From contig NZ_JAUZEE010000001.1 in NCBI RefSeq assembly GCF_030705305.1, forward strand, positions 1-64,000: a stretch of 64,000 nucleotides of DNA, given 5' to 3'. This document shows, one piece after another, positions 15,102 through 23,875 of this stretch. The notes beneath the pieces were generated by a model. The model did not search any database and was not told the origin of the DNA. It saw only the letters and a list, made by a program, of their open reading frames with translations. The position numbers were made by a program, and so were the translations under genes. This DNA comes from Leptothrix discophora (GTDB taxonomy: Bacteria; Pseudomonadota; Gammaproteobacteria; Burkholderiales; Burkholderiaceae_C). The first letter of the stretch is position 1; each line of letters starts with the position of its first letter.

Positions 15102-15425
15102 TCAGCGCTTGAGCTCGTCGAGCTTGTTCTTCACGTCCTTCCACTGCTCGGCATCGGGCAGGGCGGACTTGCGCTTGGTGATGCTGGGCCACTTGGGCGA
15201 CAGCTCGGCATTGATCTTGATGAAGTGCTGCTGGTCGGCTGGCACGTCCTCTTCCGGGAGGATGGCGTTGACCGGGCACTCCGGGATGCAGACCGCGCAG
15301 TCGATGCATTCATCCGGGTCGATGACCAGGAAGTTCGGGCCTTCGCGGAAGCAATCGACCGGGCAGACATCGACGCAATCGGTGTACTTGCAGCGGATGC
15401 ACGATTCGGTGACGACGTGGGTCAT
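15102..15425 (-). CDS. fdxA: 7Fe/8Fe ferredoxin
   Basis: The 107-residue protein is a bacterial FdxA-type ferredoxin. Cys residues at [18 protein letters not shown] and [12 protein letters not shown] supply a [3Fe-4S] and a [4Fe-4S] cluster, and the long C-terminal helix region ([16 protein letters not shown]) is typical of the Azotobacter-like family. It carries low-potential electrons in the cytoplasm. The next gene is a ferredoxin-NADP reductase, and the genes upstream encode siroheme synthesis and sulfite reduction, which need such electrons. About 100 bp separate it from cobA, so it may have its own promoter. Confidence 0.96.
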   Translation of the reverse strand: MTHVVTESCIRCKYTDCVDVCPVDCFREGPNFLVIDPDECIDCAVCIPECPVNAILPEEDVPADQQHFIKINAELSPKWPSITKRKSALPDAEQWKDVKNKLDELKR

Positions 15426-15524
15426 GTCAGAGGAGCTGGTTGCGTGTGAGGGGCCTGCCGGACCGGCCGGCGGGCAAGCGGGAGATTTTAAGGGGCCGGG
15501 GATGGCTCCCGGTCGTGGCGACGG

Positions 15525-16277
15525 TCATTCCTGGCGATGAACCGGGTCGGATGTCGCTGCGCTGGCATCCACCCCAGCATCGACCGGGCGGGCGCCGACG
15601 CCCACGGTCACCAGCGTCGGCCGGCCGGCGTGCCGCGTGACCGCCTCGGCCAGCGTGCCGACGCGGTGGTGGCTGACGCGTTCATCGGGCCAGCCCGCGC
15701 GCGAGACGACCAGCGCGGGCGTGTCGGCCGGCCAGCCGACCTCGGCCAGCTTGGCGCCCAGGGCATCGAGCTGCCGACCGGCCATGTAGAAGACCTCGGT
15801 GTCGGCGCTGCGGCGGGCTTCCAGCGCACCGGCCTGCGTCATGGCGGTGCTGAAGGCGACGCTGCGGCCGACGCCGCGCCGCGTCAGCGGGCACTGCGTG
15901 ATCGCGGCAGCGGCCAGCGCGGCGCTGACGCCGGGCACGACCTCGGCGCCGATGCCGGCCTCGGCCAGGGCCTGGAGCTCTTCCTCCAGGCGCCCGAACA
16001 GGCTCGGGTCACCGCCCTTGAGGCGAGCCACCAGGCGCGCGCCGCGGGCGCTCTCGACCAGCAGCGCGTTGATGCGCGCCTGACCGGTGCTGTCGGCGCT
16101 GAAGCCACGCTTGCCGACGTCGATCCAGCGCGCGTCCGGTGCGGCCTCGGCACGCAGGGCCGGGTCGATCAGCGCATCGGCCAGCACGACATCGGCCGCG
16201 CGCAGCCGGGCCAGGCCGCGCACGGTGATCAGGTCGGCGGCGCCGGGTCCGGCACCGATGAAGACCACGCGGCCCAT
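15525..16277 (-). CDS. cobA: Uroporphyrinogen-III C-methyltransferase
   Basis: The 250-residue enzyme transfers two methyl groups from SAM to uroporphyrinogen III, giving precorrin-2, the precursor of siroheme and cobalamin. The SUMT signature is clear: FIGAGPGAADLITVRG at the N-terminus, VGKRGF, then LKGGDPSLFGR, and VPGVSAALAAAA. It has only the methyltransferase domain, unlike the trifunctional CysG, so precorrin-2 dehydrogenase and ferrochelatase must be elsewhere. It lies 23 bp after cysN in the sulfate assimilation operon, which fits a role in making siroheme for the sulfite reductase CysI. Confidence 0.94.
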   Translation of the reverse strand: MGRVVFIGAGPGAADLITVRGLARLRAADVVLADALIDPALRAEAAPDARWIDVGKRGFSADSTGQARINALLVESARGARLVARLKGGDPSLFGRLEEELQALAEAGIGAEVVPGVSAALAAAAITQCPLTRRGVGRSVAFSTAMTQAGALEARRSADTEVFYMAGRQLDALGAKLAEVGWPADTPALVVSRAGWPDERVSHHRVGTLAEAVTRHAGRPTLVTVGVGARPVDAGVDASAATSDPVHRQE

Positions 16278-16300
16278 GGCGATCGACCCGGCCGGACGCC

Positions 16301-17632
16301 TCAGGCGGCGGCCTGCACCAGCAGCGCGCCGCTGGTGCGGTTGGTGGTCGGATCGACCACGATCAGCGCGCCGCCGACGCGGTTGGCCGCATAGGCCTCG
16401 ACCGGCAGGGCCTGCTGGGTCTGGATCGTCACGTGGCCGATCTCGTTGACGCCGAGCTGGTGGGCATCGACCTCGTCGAGCGTGTGGATGTCCAGGCGGT
16501 GCGCGATCTCGGTGATGCGGGCCTGCACCCAGCGGTTGCCGTGGCGGACCCAGTACTTGCGGCCCAGCACGGCCGGCTCGGTGTCCAGCCAGGCCAGCGT
16601 CGCCTGGAACTCCTGCACCGTGCGGCTGCTGCCGGGGGTGAAGATCCAGTCGCCGCGCGAGACGTCGACCTGGCGGTCCAGCACGATGCCGGCGGACTGG
16701 CCGGCCTCGCAGGCGTCCACGTCCAGCCCGGCATGGCGCACGGCGGCGACGATGGCGGTCTCGCCGCTCGGGAAGATCTGCACCGTGTCACCGGCCCTGA
16801 CGCTGCCGTGGGCGATGCGGCCCCACATGACGCGGTGCTGGTGGCCCACGCCGCCAACGGCGGCAACTTGACCATTCGCTTCGCCGTCGTCGCGGGCCAC
16901 GTACTGCACCGGCACCAGCAGGTTGCCGTCGTGCGCCTCGTCGGTCACCGGCAGCGTCTCCAGCAGCTGCAGCAGGGTCGGGCCGGTGTACCAGTCCCAG
17001 TTGGCCGACGGCGTGGCGACGTTGTCGCCGCGCAGGGCCGACACCGGCACGATGCCCTTGACGGTGATGCCGGCCTCGGCCGCGAACTTCTCCAGCGCCG
17101 TCGACACAGCCTTGAAGGCCGCTTCGCTGCCGGCATCGATCGCGTCGAGCTTGTTGACCGCGAAGACGATGCTGGGCACGCGCAGCAGGCGAGCCAGCAG
17201 GCTGTGGCGGCGCGTCTGCGGCAGCAGCACGACATCGGGCACGGACGTGTCGAGCTTGGTGATGTCCACCAGCACGACCGCCGCGTCGGAGCCGGCCGCG
17301 GCCGTCACCATGTTGCGGGTGTACTGCTCATGGCCGGGGGCGTCGGCGATGATGAACTTGCGCGTCTTGGTCGCGAAGTACTGGTAGGCCACGTCGATCG
17401 TGATGCCCTGTTCGCGCTCGGCCTCCAGGCCGTCGGTCAGCAGCGACAGGTCGATCGGCGCGCCGGCCGCGCGCTTCTCCAGCGCGTCGAGCTTGTCGGC
17501 CAGGATGCCGCGGCTGTCGAACAGCAGCCGCCCGATCAGCGTGCTCTTGCCGTCGTCCACGCTGCCGGCGGTCAGGAAGCGCAGGGCCTTGTGGGCCAGC
17601 TCGGCGCTGGCATCGATGTGTGCAGGGTTCAT
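16301..17632 (-). CDS. cysN: Sulfate adenylyltransferase subunit 1 (GTPase)
   Basis: The 443-residue EF-Tu-like GTPase drives ATP sulfurylase, which makes adenylyl sulfate (APS) from sulfate and ATP with subunit CysD. The P-loop GSVDDGKST, the G3 motif DAPGHEQYTRN and the G4 motif NKLD are present, followed by two beta-barrel domains. No APS-kinase (CysC) domain is fused to the C-terminus, so APS rather than PAPS is the likely product used. ATG 17632 matches the usual family start; an in-frame ATG at 17644 would add four residues. The gene follows cysD after a roughly 100-bp gap that contains a palindromic repeat element. Confidence 0.95.
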   Translation of the reverse strand: MNPAHIDASAELAHKALRFLTAGSVDDGKSTLIGRLLFDSRGILADKLDALEKRAAGAPIDLSLLTDGLEAEREQGITIDVAYQYFATKTRKFIIADAPGHEQYTRNMVTAAAGSDAAVVLVDITKLDTSVPDVVLLPQTRRHSLLARLLRVPSIVFAVNKLDAIDAGSEAAFKAVSTALEKFAAEAGITVKGIVPVSALRGDNVATPSANWDWYTGPTLLQLLETLPVTDEAHDGNLLVPVQYVARDDGEANGQVAAVGGVGHQHRVMWGRIAHGSVRAGDTVQIFPSGETAIVAAVRHAGLDVDACEAGQSAGIVLDRQVDVSRGDWIFTPGSSRTVQEFQATLAWLDTEPAVLGRKYWVRHGNRWVQARITEIAHRLDIHTLDEVDAHQLGVNEIGHVTIQTQQALPVEAYAANRVGGALIVVDPTTNRTSGALLVQAAA

Positions 17633-17663
17633 GTCTTGTTCCATCTTCGTCAAGCCGCGTGCG

Positions 17664-17735
17664 CGGATCCGGCTCCGCCGGTCCGCTGCATGAGCCCCCT
17701 CGGGGGGCAGCGACCGGCAGGGCGCGTGGGGGCCG
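17664..17735. repeat. Intergenic palindromic repeat element
   Basis: The gap between cysD and cysN contains GGATCCGGCTCCGCCGGTCC, an imperfect palindrome, followed by GCCCCCTCGGGGGGC and a G-rich arm. The same CCCCCTCGGGGGG core recurs at 32725-32739. From memory, elements of this form are scattered through Burkholderiales genomes. It could form an mRNA hairpin that protects the cysD transcript or lowers cysN expression. Confidence 0.6.
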
Positions 17736-18710
17736 TCAGAAATAGCCTTCCTTCTTGCGGCGCTCCATCGAGGCCTCGGAGGTGCGGTCGTCCATGCGGG
17801 TCGCGCCACGCTCGGAGACCGTCACCTGCAGCGTCTCGGCGACGATGTCGGCGGTGGTGGCCGCGTCGCTCTCGACCGGGCAAGTGCAGGTCATGTCGCC
17901 GACGGTGCGGAAGCGCACGTCGACCGTCTCGACCACGTCGCTGGCGTCCGGCGGCGTCACGTCCGTGACCGGCACCAGCAGGCCCTTGCGGCGGTAGATC
18001 TCGCGCTTGTGGGTGTAGTAGATGTTGGGCAGCGGGATGCTCTCGCGGGCGATGTAGAGCCACACGTCGAGTTCGGTCCAGTTGCTGATCGGGAAGGCGC
18101 GGAAGTGCTCGCCCGGCTTGATGCGGGTGTTGAACAGGTTCCACAGCTCGGGGCGCTGCTCCTTGGGCTGCCATTGGCCGAAGCTGTCGCGGTGGCTGAA
18201 GATGCGCTCCTTGGCGCGCGCCTTCTCCTCGTCGCGACGGGCGCCGCCGATCATGCAGTCGAAGCGGTGCTCCTCGATGGTCTCCAGCAGCGTCACGGTC
18301 TGGTGGCCGTTGCGCGATTCCAGCGGGTGGGCCAGGCGGATCGTGCCCTTGGCGATCGAGTCCTCCAGGTGGCCGACGATCAGCCGCTCGCCCATCTCGG
18401 CGATGCGCTCGTCGCGGAACTGGATCACCTCGGGGAAGTTGTGGCCGGTGTCCACGTGGACCAGCGGGAAGGGCAGCTTGCCCGTGAAGCGCGGGCGTTC
18501 GCCAGGAGCGCTGACTCTGCGCTTGAAGGCCTTCTCCGCGAGGTGCAGCACCACGCAGGAATCCTTGCCGCTGGAGAACAGCAGGCCGGGGCGCTCGAAG
18601 GCACCGGCGACCTCGCGCAGGATGAAGATCGCCTCTTCTTCGAGGGCGTCGAGGTGGCGGTGGTCCACGTCGTGCAGCAGTTCGGTCATGGTCTTCGTCG
18701 GGGCGTTCAT
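17736..18710 (-). CDS. cysD: Sulfate adenylyltransferase subunit 2
   Basis: The 324-residue product is the catalytic subunit of ATP sulfurylase. The PP-loop motif LLFSSGKDSCVVLHLA, the HVDTGHNFPEVI segment and GGARRDEEKARAKER are diagnostic, and the C-terminus ends with the conserved RRKKEGYF. It works with CysN to activate sulfate in the cytoplasm. ATG 18710 gives a start at MNAPTKTMTELL; a second ATG at 18689 is also plausible. It lies 31 bp after cysH. Confidence 0.97.
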   Translation of the reverse strand: MNAPTKTMTELLHDVDHRHLDALEEEAIFILREVAGAFERPGLLFSSGKDSCVVLHLAEKAFKRRVSAPGERPRFTGKLPFPLVHVDTGHNFPEVIQFRDERIAEMGERLIVGHLEDSIAKGTIRLAHPLESRNGHQTVTLLETIEEHRFDCMIGGARRDEEKARAKERIFSHRDSFGQWQPKEQRPELWNLFNTRIKPGEHFRAFPISNWTELDVWLYIARESIPLPNIYYTHKREIYRRKGLLVPVTDVTPPDASDVVETVDVRFRTVGDMTCTCPVESDAATTADIVAETLQVTVSERGATRMDDRTSEASMERRKKEGYF

Positions 18711-18741
18711 GTCTTCTTGATTCTGTTGGCGTCGCGCGGTC

Positions 18742-19482
18742 TCAGGCCTGGCGGGCTTCGGTCTGGTGGACGTGCAGGCCGCATTCCTTGGCGTTCTCGT
18801 CCTCCCACCACCAGCGGCCGGCGCGGAAGTCCTCGCCCACCGCGATCTCGCGGGTGCAGGGCGCGCAGCCGATGCTGGGCATGAACTGGTCATGCAGCGG
18901 GTTGTAGGGGATGCCATGGCTGGCGATGTAATGCCACACGTCGTTCCAGGTCCACTCGATCAACGGGTTGTACTTGGCGCGGCCGGCGTCGTCGGCCTCG
19001 ACACGCAGCATGCCGCCGCGGTTGTTGGACTGCTCGCGGCGCAGGCCGGTGATCCAGCCGCCGCGTTGGGCCAGCATGCGCGACAGCGGTTCGAGCTTGC
19101 GGATGCCGCAGCAGGCCTTGCGCAGCGCGATGCTCTCGTACATCGCCTTCTCGCCGTGGTCGCGCACGAAGGTGATCACGGCCTCGTTCTTCGGCTCGTA
19201 GACCTCGACCTTGAGGCCTTGCGCGGCGTAGTGCGTCTCCAGCCGGCCGATCAGCGCGACCGTCTCGGCATGCAGCGCGCCGGTCTGCAGCGTGCCGATG
19301 GCGATGGGCAGGCCGTGGCGCTGGATCAGGTCGGTGACGACCATGTCCTCGGCGCCCAGGCTGGTGGCCTGGACGATGCGGCCCGGGTGGGCGGCGCTGG
19401 CTTCACGCAGCGTCTCGATGGCCTGCGCGAGCCGGTCTTCGTAGCCCGGTTTCTGGCGGGCGTAGAGGTCGATGGCACCCAT
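18742..19482 (-). CDS. cysH: Assimilatory adenylyl-sulfate (APS) reductase
   Basis: The 246-residue enzyme reduces activated sulfate to sulfite using thioredoxin. It has the paired cysteines C124-C125 (KACCGIRK) and C206-C209 (GCAPC), which bind a [4Fe-4S] cluster and mark APS-specific reductases; PAPS-specific enzymes such as that of Escherichia coli lack them. The catalytic C234 lies in the C-terminal ECGLH motif. The lack of a cysC APS kinase in the cluster agrees with direct APS use. It starts at ATG 19482, 17 bp after the DUF934 gene ends. Confidence 0.96.
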   Translation of the reverse strand: MGAIDLYARQKPGYEDRLAQAIETLREASAAHPGRIVQATSLGAEDMVVTDLIQRHGLPIAIGTLQTGALHAETVALIGRLETHYAAQGLKVEVYEPKNEAVITFVRDHGEKAMYESIALRKACCGIRKLEPLSRMLAQRGGWITGLRREQSNNRGGMLRVEADDAGRAKYNPLIEWTWNDVWHYIASHGIPYNPLHDQFMPSIGCAPCTREIAVGEDFRAGRWWWEDENAKECGLHVHQTEARQA

Positions 19483-19499
19483 GTGCTGGCTCCTTCGGG

Positions 19500-20042
19500 T
19501 CAGATGGCCGCGCCGGCGTTGACGAACTCGTCGCTGCCGGCCTTCCAGGCCTCGTCGGCCGGGCGCTTGAACAGCGGGCGGGTCTCGTCGACGTCGCCCT
19601 GGTAGTGGCCGCCGAAGAAGCCGAGCGCACGCTCGGCCGCGTCGACCGACTGGTCGTGGCGCAGCACGACCGCGTCGACGCCGCAGCGCTGCAGCAGCGG
19701 CAGCATGTCGACCAGCACGTCGCCACGGGCCCGCACCTCGCCGGCATAGCGGTAGCGGCGGCGCAGCAGGCGGGCCTGGCTGTAGGCCCGGCCGTCGACC
19801 CACTTCGGGAACTCGATCACGACCAGCGCCAGGCGCGGCAGGTCGGCCGCGAGGTTCTCGACGTCGTCGGTGTTGGCCAGGATCACGCCGGTGCGCAGGC
19901 CGGCCGGCCAGGTCTCGCGCACGGCATGCCATTGCTCCAGCGTGAGCAGCTGGCCATCGCGGGCGATCGGGTGCGGCGACGGGCCGTCCTCGCCGCCGAC
20001 GGTGGTCCAGGCGGGGTCGTGGTGGGTGGTGATGAACTTCAT
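19500..20042 (-). CDS. DUF934 protein of the sulfate assimilation operon
   Basis: The 180-residue product belongs to DUF934 (COG3749), a small cytoplasmic family found next to cysI and cysH in beta- and gammaproteobacteria. Family features visible are the NTDDVENLAADL and VVIEFPKWVDGRAYSQARLL segments and the C-terminal RALGFFGGHYQGDV. Its biochemical role has not been established to my knowledge; the constant position between sulfite reductase and APS reductase suggests an accessory role in that reaction sequence. It lies 34 bp after cysI. Confidence 0.93.
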   Translation of the reverse strand: MKFITTHHDPAWTTVGGEDGPSPHPIARDGQLLTLEQWHAVRETWPAGLRTGVILANTDDVENLAADLPRLALVVIEFPKWVDGRAYSQARLLRRRYRYAGEVRARGDVLVDMLPLLQRCGVDAVVLRHDQSVDAAERALGFFGGHYQGDVDETRPLFKRPADEAWKAGSDEFVNAGAAI

Positions 20043-20076
20043 GGTCGTGTGCTCGGTGTCGGGTGCGGGCCGTCGA

Positions 20077-21786
20077 TCAGGCTTCGGCGCGGGCCGTCGA
20101 GGTGCGCTGGGCGTTGGCGGCGGCCTTGAACGGGTCGATGCCGAGGCGGTGCACCGCGTCGATGAACTTCTCGCCCGACTGGCGCTGCGCGCGGTAGGTG
20201 TCGAGGATGGCCTCGACCGCGTCGGCGATCTCGCTGGCCGCGAAGGACGGGCCGATGACCTTGCCCGGCACGGCCACCGGCGCGTGGTCGGAGCCGTCCG
20301 AGCCGCCGAGCGTGACCTGATACCACTCGGTGCCGTCCTTGTCGACGCCAAGGATGCCGATGTGGCCGCTGTGGTGGTGGCCGCAGGAGTTGATGCAGCC
20401 GCTGATGTGCAGGTCGATCTCGCCGATGTCGAAGACCTCGTCGAGGTCGTCGAAGCGGGCGGTCAGCTCCTCGGCGACCGGGATCGAGCGGGCGTTGGCC
20501 AGCGCGCAGAAGTCGCCGCCGGGGCAGGCGATCATGTCGGTCACCAGGCCGATGTTGGGCGTGGCGTAGCCGGCGGCCTTGGCGGCCTCGTACAGGGCCG
20601 GCAGGTCGCTGGCGACGACCCAGGGCAGCAGCAGGTTCTGGTCGTGCGTGACGCGCAGCTCGCCGCTGCTGTAGCGGTCGGCGAGGTCGGCGGCCAGGTC
20701 CATCTGGACGTCGGTGGCGTCGCCCGGCGCCTGCCCGGCGCGCTTGACCGACAGCGTCACCGCGCGGTAGCCCGGCACCTGGTGCGCATGCACGTTGCGC
20801 TGCAGCCAGCGGCGGTAGGCCTGCGGCGCGGAGGACTGCCCGGCGGCCGCTTCGGCATCGAACTCGGCCCGCGGCGCGACGCCGGCCGGGCGCACGAAAC
20901 AGGCGTTGATGCGGTCGAACTCGGCCTGCGGGATGACCTGCGCGTCGGCGTCGGTGTCGTGCGTCAGGATGGCGCGGTACTCGGCCTCGACCGCGTCGAA
21001 GAACTTCTGCCCCTCGGCCTTCACCAGGATCTTGATGCGCGCCTTGTAGGCGTTGTCGCGGCGGCCGTAGCGGTTGTAGACCCGCACGATGGCTTCTAGG
21101 TAGACGAGGATCTGCTGCCAGGGCACGAATTCGCTGATCACGCTGCCGACGATCGGCGTGCGGCCCATGCCGCCGCCGACCTGGACGCGCAAGCCGATCT
21201 CGCCGGCCGCGTTCTTCACCAGCTTCAGGCCGACGTCATGCCAGCCGATGGCGGCGCGGTCCTCACGGGCGCCGGAGACGGCGATCTTGAACTTGCGCGG
21301 CAGGAAGGCGAACTCGGGGTGCAGCGTGCTCCACTGGCGCAGCAGCTCGCAGTAGGGGCGCGGATCGATCTCCTCGTCCGCCGCGACGCCGGCCAGTGCG
21401 TCGCTGGTGATGTTGCGGATGCAGTTGCCGCTGGTCTGGATGCCGTGCATGTCGACGGCGGCCAGGCGCTCCATCACGTCGGCGGCCTGCGGCAGCGGGA
21501 TCCAGTTGTACTGGACGTTCTGGCGGGTCGTGAAGTGGGCGTAGCTGCGGTCGAACTCGCGCGCGATCTGGGCCAGCGTGCGCAGCTGGCGGCTGTTGAG
21601 CTCGCCGTAGGGCACGGCCACGCGCAGCATCGGCGCATGGCGCTGGATGTACCAGCCGTTCTGCAGGCGCAGCGGGCGGAACTCGTCGTCGCCGAGCTGG
21701 CCGGCGAGGTTGCGCGTGAGCTGGTCGCGGAACTGGGCGGCGCGGGCGCGCACGAACTGGCGGTCGAAGTCGGTGTACTGGTACAT
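20077..21786 (-). CDS. cysI: Sulfite (nitrite/sulfite) reductase haemoprotein
   Basis: The 569-residue enzyme catalyses the six-electron reduction of sulfite to sulfide with siroheme and a [4Fe-4S] cluster. Cluster cysteines occur in CPGGDFC and CINSCGHHHSGHIG; the siroheme-binding THFTTRQNVQYNW-like segment reads HFTTRQNVQYNW, with TSGNCIRNIT after it. No cysJ flavoprotein gene is linked, so electrons probably come from ferredoxin; fdxA and a ferredoxin reductase lie downstream. The context (cysH, cysD, cysN, cobA) favours sulfite over nitrite as substrate. The gene begins 61 bp after the TauE-like exporter gene. Confidence 0.94.
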   Translation of the reverse strand: MYQYTDFDRQFVRARAAQFRDQLTRNLAGQLGDDEFRPLRLQNGWYIQRHAPMLRVAVPYGELNSRQLRTLAQIAREFDRSYAHFTTRQNVQYNWIPLPQAADVMERLAAVDMHGIQTSGNCIRNITSDALAGVAADEEIDPRPYCELLRQWSTLHPEFAFLPRKFKIAVSGAREDRAAIGWHDVGLKLVKNAAGEIGLRVQVGGGMGRTPIVGSVISEFVPWQQILVYLEAIVRVYNRYGRRDNAYKARIKILVKAEGQKFFDAVEAEYRAILTHDTDADAQVIPQAEFDRINACFVRPAGVAPRAEFDAEAAAGQSSAPQAYRRWLQRNVHAHQVPGYRAVTLSVKRAGQAPGDATDVQMDLAADLADRYSSGELRVTHDQNLLLPWVVASDLPALYEAAKAAGYATPNIGLVTDMIACPGGDFCALANARSIPVAEELTARFDDLDEVFDIGEIDLHISGCINSCGHHHSGHIGILGVDKDGTEWYQVTLGGSDGSDHAPVAVPGKVIGPSFAASEIADAVEAILDTYRAQRQSGEKFIDAVHRLGIDPFKAAANAQRTSTARAEA

Positions 21787-21847
21787 GGCGGTCGTCGGCG
21801 AGGGAGGCGGGACAGGGCGGCGGCACGTGCGGCCGGCAGCCGTGGAA

Positions 21848-22639
21848 TCAGGCGATCAGCAGGATTTTCCGCGCCGCGAGTAGCAGCGCGCAGGACAGGG
21901 CCAGGCGGGTCCAGATGTCTGGCAGCAGCTTGGTCAGGCGTGCGCCGATCCAGATCGCGGGCACCGAGCCGGCCAGCAGCTCGATCAGCAGGGCCCAGTG
22001 GACGTTGCCCAGCGTGGCATGGCCGATGCCGGCCACCAGGGTCAGCGGCACCGCGTGGGCGATGTCGGTGCCCACCAGGCGCGGCGTGGGCAGGCGCGGG
22101 TAGAGCAGCAGGATCAGCGTGGCGCCGAGCGCACCCGCGCCGATCGAGCTGAGCGAGACCAGCACGCCCAGGATCACGCCGCACAGCAGCGTCAGCCAGG
22201 GCCGGCGCCGGTCGGTGATCCAGCGCTCCAGCCACAGGCCGACGCGGTGCCAGACCGGCCGCAGGATGATGGTCACCGCCGTCAGCACCAGCGCAATGCC
22301 CAGCGCGAAGCTCAGCAGGCTGTCGGCCTTCTTGGTGATGCCGACCATGTGCATCCACGCGGTCGTGCCGATCGAGGCCGGGATGCTGCCGGCCAGCAGC
22401 AGCGTGGTGATCTTGTAGTCGACGTGGCCGTGGCGGTGGTGGGCCCAGGAGCCCGAGACCTTGGTCAGGCCGGCGAACCACAGGTCGGTGCCGATGGCGA
22501 CCGCCTTCTCGAGGTGGAAGACCGAGATCAGCAGCGGCGTCATCAGCGAGCCGCCGCCCACGCCGGTCACGCCGACGATCAGGCCGATGCCGAAGCCGCT
22601 GAGGATCGCCATCCAGTCGAAGGGGGGAAGCCAGTCCAT
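21848..22639 (-). CDS. TauE/SafE-family sulfite or anion exporter
   Basis: The 263-residue inner-membrane protein has about eight hydrophobic segments in two related halves, typical of the TauE/SafE family. The first half opens GFGIGLIVGVTGVGGGSLMTP and the second contains VLVSLSSIGAGALG. Members move sulfite, sulfonates or related anions. It is the first gene of the leftward sulfate cluster, so it probably exports excess sulfite or imports a sulfur source. ATG 22639 gives the usual short N-terminus. Upstream is an AT-rich region likely to hold the operon promoter. Confidence 0.9.
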   Translation of the reverse strand: MDWLPPFDWMAILSGFGIGLIVGVTGVGGGSLMTPLLISVFHLEKAVAIGTDLWFAGLTKVSGSWAHHRHGHVDYKITTLLLAGSIPASIGTTAWMHMVGITKKADSLLSFALGIALVLTAVTIILRPVWHRVGLWLERWITDRRRPWLTLLCGVILGVLVSLSSIGAGALGATLILLLYPRLPTPRLVGTDIAHAVPLTLVAGIGHATLGNVHWALLIELLAGSVPAIWIGARLTKLLPDIWTRLALSCALLLAARKILLIA

Positions 22640-22699
22640 GAATGCCAGTCGAGGTGTCGGGTCCGCCGGCAGCAGGCGCCAGTGGACAGGGTCGCGACT

Positions 22700-22760
22700 C
22701 TAAGGACAGGCTTCATATAAACAAACTACTTATTCAGATGATGCTTATGGGTCTGTGGAA
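22700..22760 (-). promoter_or_regulatory. AT-rich putative promoter/operator of the cys operon
   Basis: Between the divergent tauE-like and patatin-like genes lies a stretch far richer in A and T than its surroundings (CTTCATATAAACAAACTACT and TTATTCAGATGATGCTTATG). CysB/Cbl regulators bind AT-rich sites with TTAT/ATAA elements ahead of cys operons, so this is a plausible control site. I cannot fix the exact -35/-10 boxes. Confidence 0.45.
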
Positions 22761-22807
22761 TATGTCGCCAGGACCGGCGCCCTGGCCGGCTCCCTAGAAT
22801 TCGCGCC

Positions 22808-23854
22808 ATGCCGACCCAGCCCCGTACCGACCTGTCGTTCCCGTCCCGCGCTGTCCGCCGAGTGTTCGCGGGCGCAGCCCTCGGGCTGACCCTGTTGATC
22901 ACCGCTTGCGCGACCGCGCCGGGCGGCCCGCAGGCACCGGTCGTCCTGGGCGGCGGCACGGGCAGCCCGGTGCCGCCGGTGGAAGGCGGCGCGTCGTCGC
23001 CTGTTGGCGTACAGCCGACGCCGCCTGTTGGCGTCGAGCCGACGCCGCCGGTCGTCGTGGTCCCGCCGACCCCGCCCAAGCCACCGCGCATCGGCCTGGC
23101 CCTGGGCGGCGGTGCGGCCCGCGGCTTCGCCCACATCGGCGTCATCCAGGTGCTGGAGGAGAACGGCATCCGGCCGGACCTGGTGGTCGGCACCTCGGCC
23201 GGCAGCCTCGTGGCCGCGCTCTATGCGTCCGGCCACAACGGGCAGGCGCTGGCGAAACTGGCCGACACCATGGACGAGGCCACGATCACCGACTGGTCCT
23301 TCCCGCTGCGCGGCGTGATCCGCGGCGAGGCGCTGGCCCGCTACGTGCGCACGCAGACCGGCAGCCGGACGATCGAGCAGATGAAGATGCCGCTGGGCAT
23401 CGTCGCGACCGACCTCGACGACGGCTCCGGCATCCTGTTCCGTCGCGGTGATGCGGGCACCGCGGTGCGGGCTTCCAGTTCGGTGCCGGCGGTGTTCCAG
23501 CCGGTCTCAATCGGCGGGCGCGAGTACGTCGACGGCGGCCTGGTCGCGCCGGTGCCGGTGCGCTACGCGCGCCAGATGGGCGCCGACCTGGTGATCGCGG
23601 TCGACATCTCCTCGCCGCCGGAAGGCGCAGCCACCGGCGATGCGATGAAGATGCTGTTGCAGACCTTCTCGATCATGGGCCGCAGCATCAACAGCTTCGA
23701 GCTGAAGGAGGCCGACATCGTGCTCAGGCCGAAGCTCACCGGCATTTCGAGCGCGGATTTCTCGGCCCGCAAGCGCTCGATCCAGGCCGGCCGCGACATC
23801 GCGCTGGGCATGCTGGCCGAGCTGAAGAACCGCATCCTCGCCAAGACCCGCTGA
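22808..23854 (+). CDS. Patatin-like phospholipase lipoprotein (RssA-like)
   Basis: The 348-residue product starts with a lipoprotein signal (AALGLTLLITAC; lipobox LITAC, Cys at 36), then a Pro/Gly/Val linker with two PTPPVGV-type repeats (about residues 55-90), then a patatin domain. The oxyanion motif GGGAARGFAH, the nucleophile in GTSAG and the DGG of the Ser-Asp dyad are all present. It should be a lipid acyl hydrolase anchored to the outer membrane, facing the periplasm. The lipobox is unusual among the cytoplasmic RssA family of gammaproteobacteria but common in Burkholderiales. The gene is divergent from the cys operon and converges on a DUF192 gene 21 bp away. Confidence 0.9.
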   Translation: MPTQPRTDLSFPSRAVRRVFAGAALGLTLLITACATAPGGPQAPVVLGGGTGSPVPPVEGGASSPVGVQPTPPVGVEPTPPVVVVPPTPPKPPRIGLALGGGAARGFAHIGVIQVLEENGIRPDLVVGTSAGSLVAALYASGHNGQALAKLADTMDEATITDWSFPLRGVIRGEALARYVRTQTGSRTIEQMKMPLGIVATDLDDGSGILFRRGDAGTAVRASSSVPAVFQPVSIGGREYVDGGLVAPVPVRYARQMGADLVIAVDISSPPEGAATGDAMKMLLQTFSIMGRSINSFELKEADIVLRPKLTGISSADFSARKRSIQAGRDIALGMLAELKNRILAKTR

Positions 23855-23875
23855 CGCCGCAGGCCGGCGACGCGC

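Noticed and set aside
18742-19482. PAPS reductase
   Set aside because: The Cys-Cys and C-x2-C cluster ligands are present, which mark APS reductases, and there is no APS kinase gene.
20077-21786. Assimilatory nitrite reductase instead of sulfite reductase
   Set aside because: The family motifs alone fit both, but the sulfate-assimilation gene order and absence of nitrate or nitrite genes favour sulfite.
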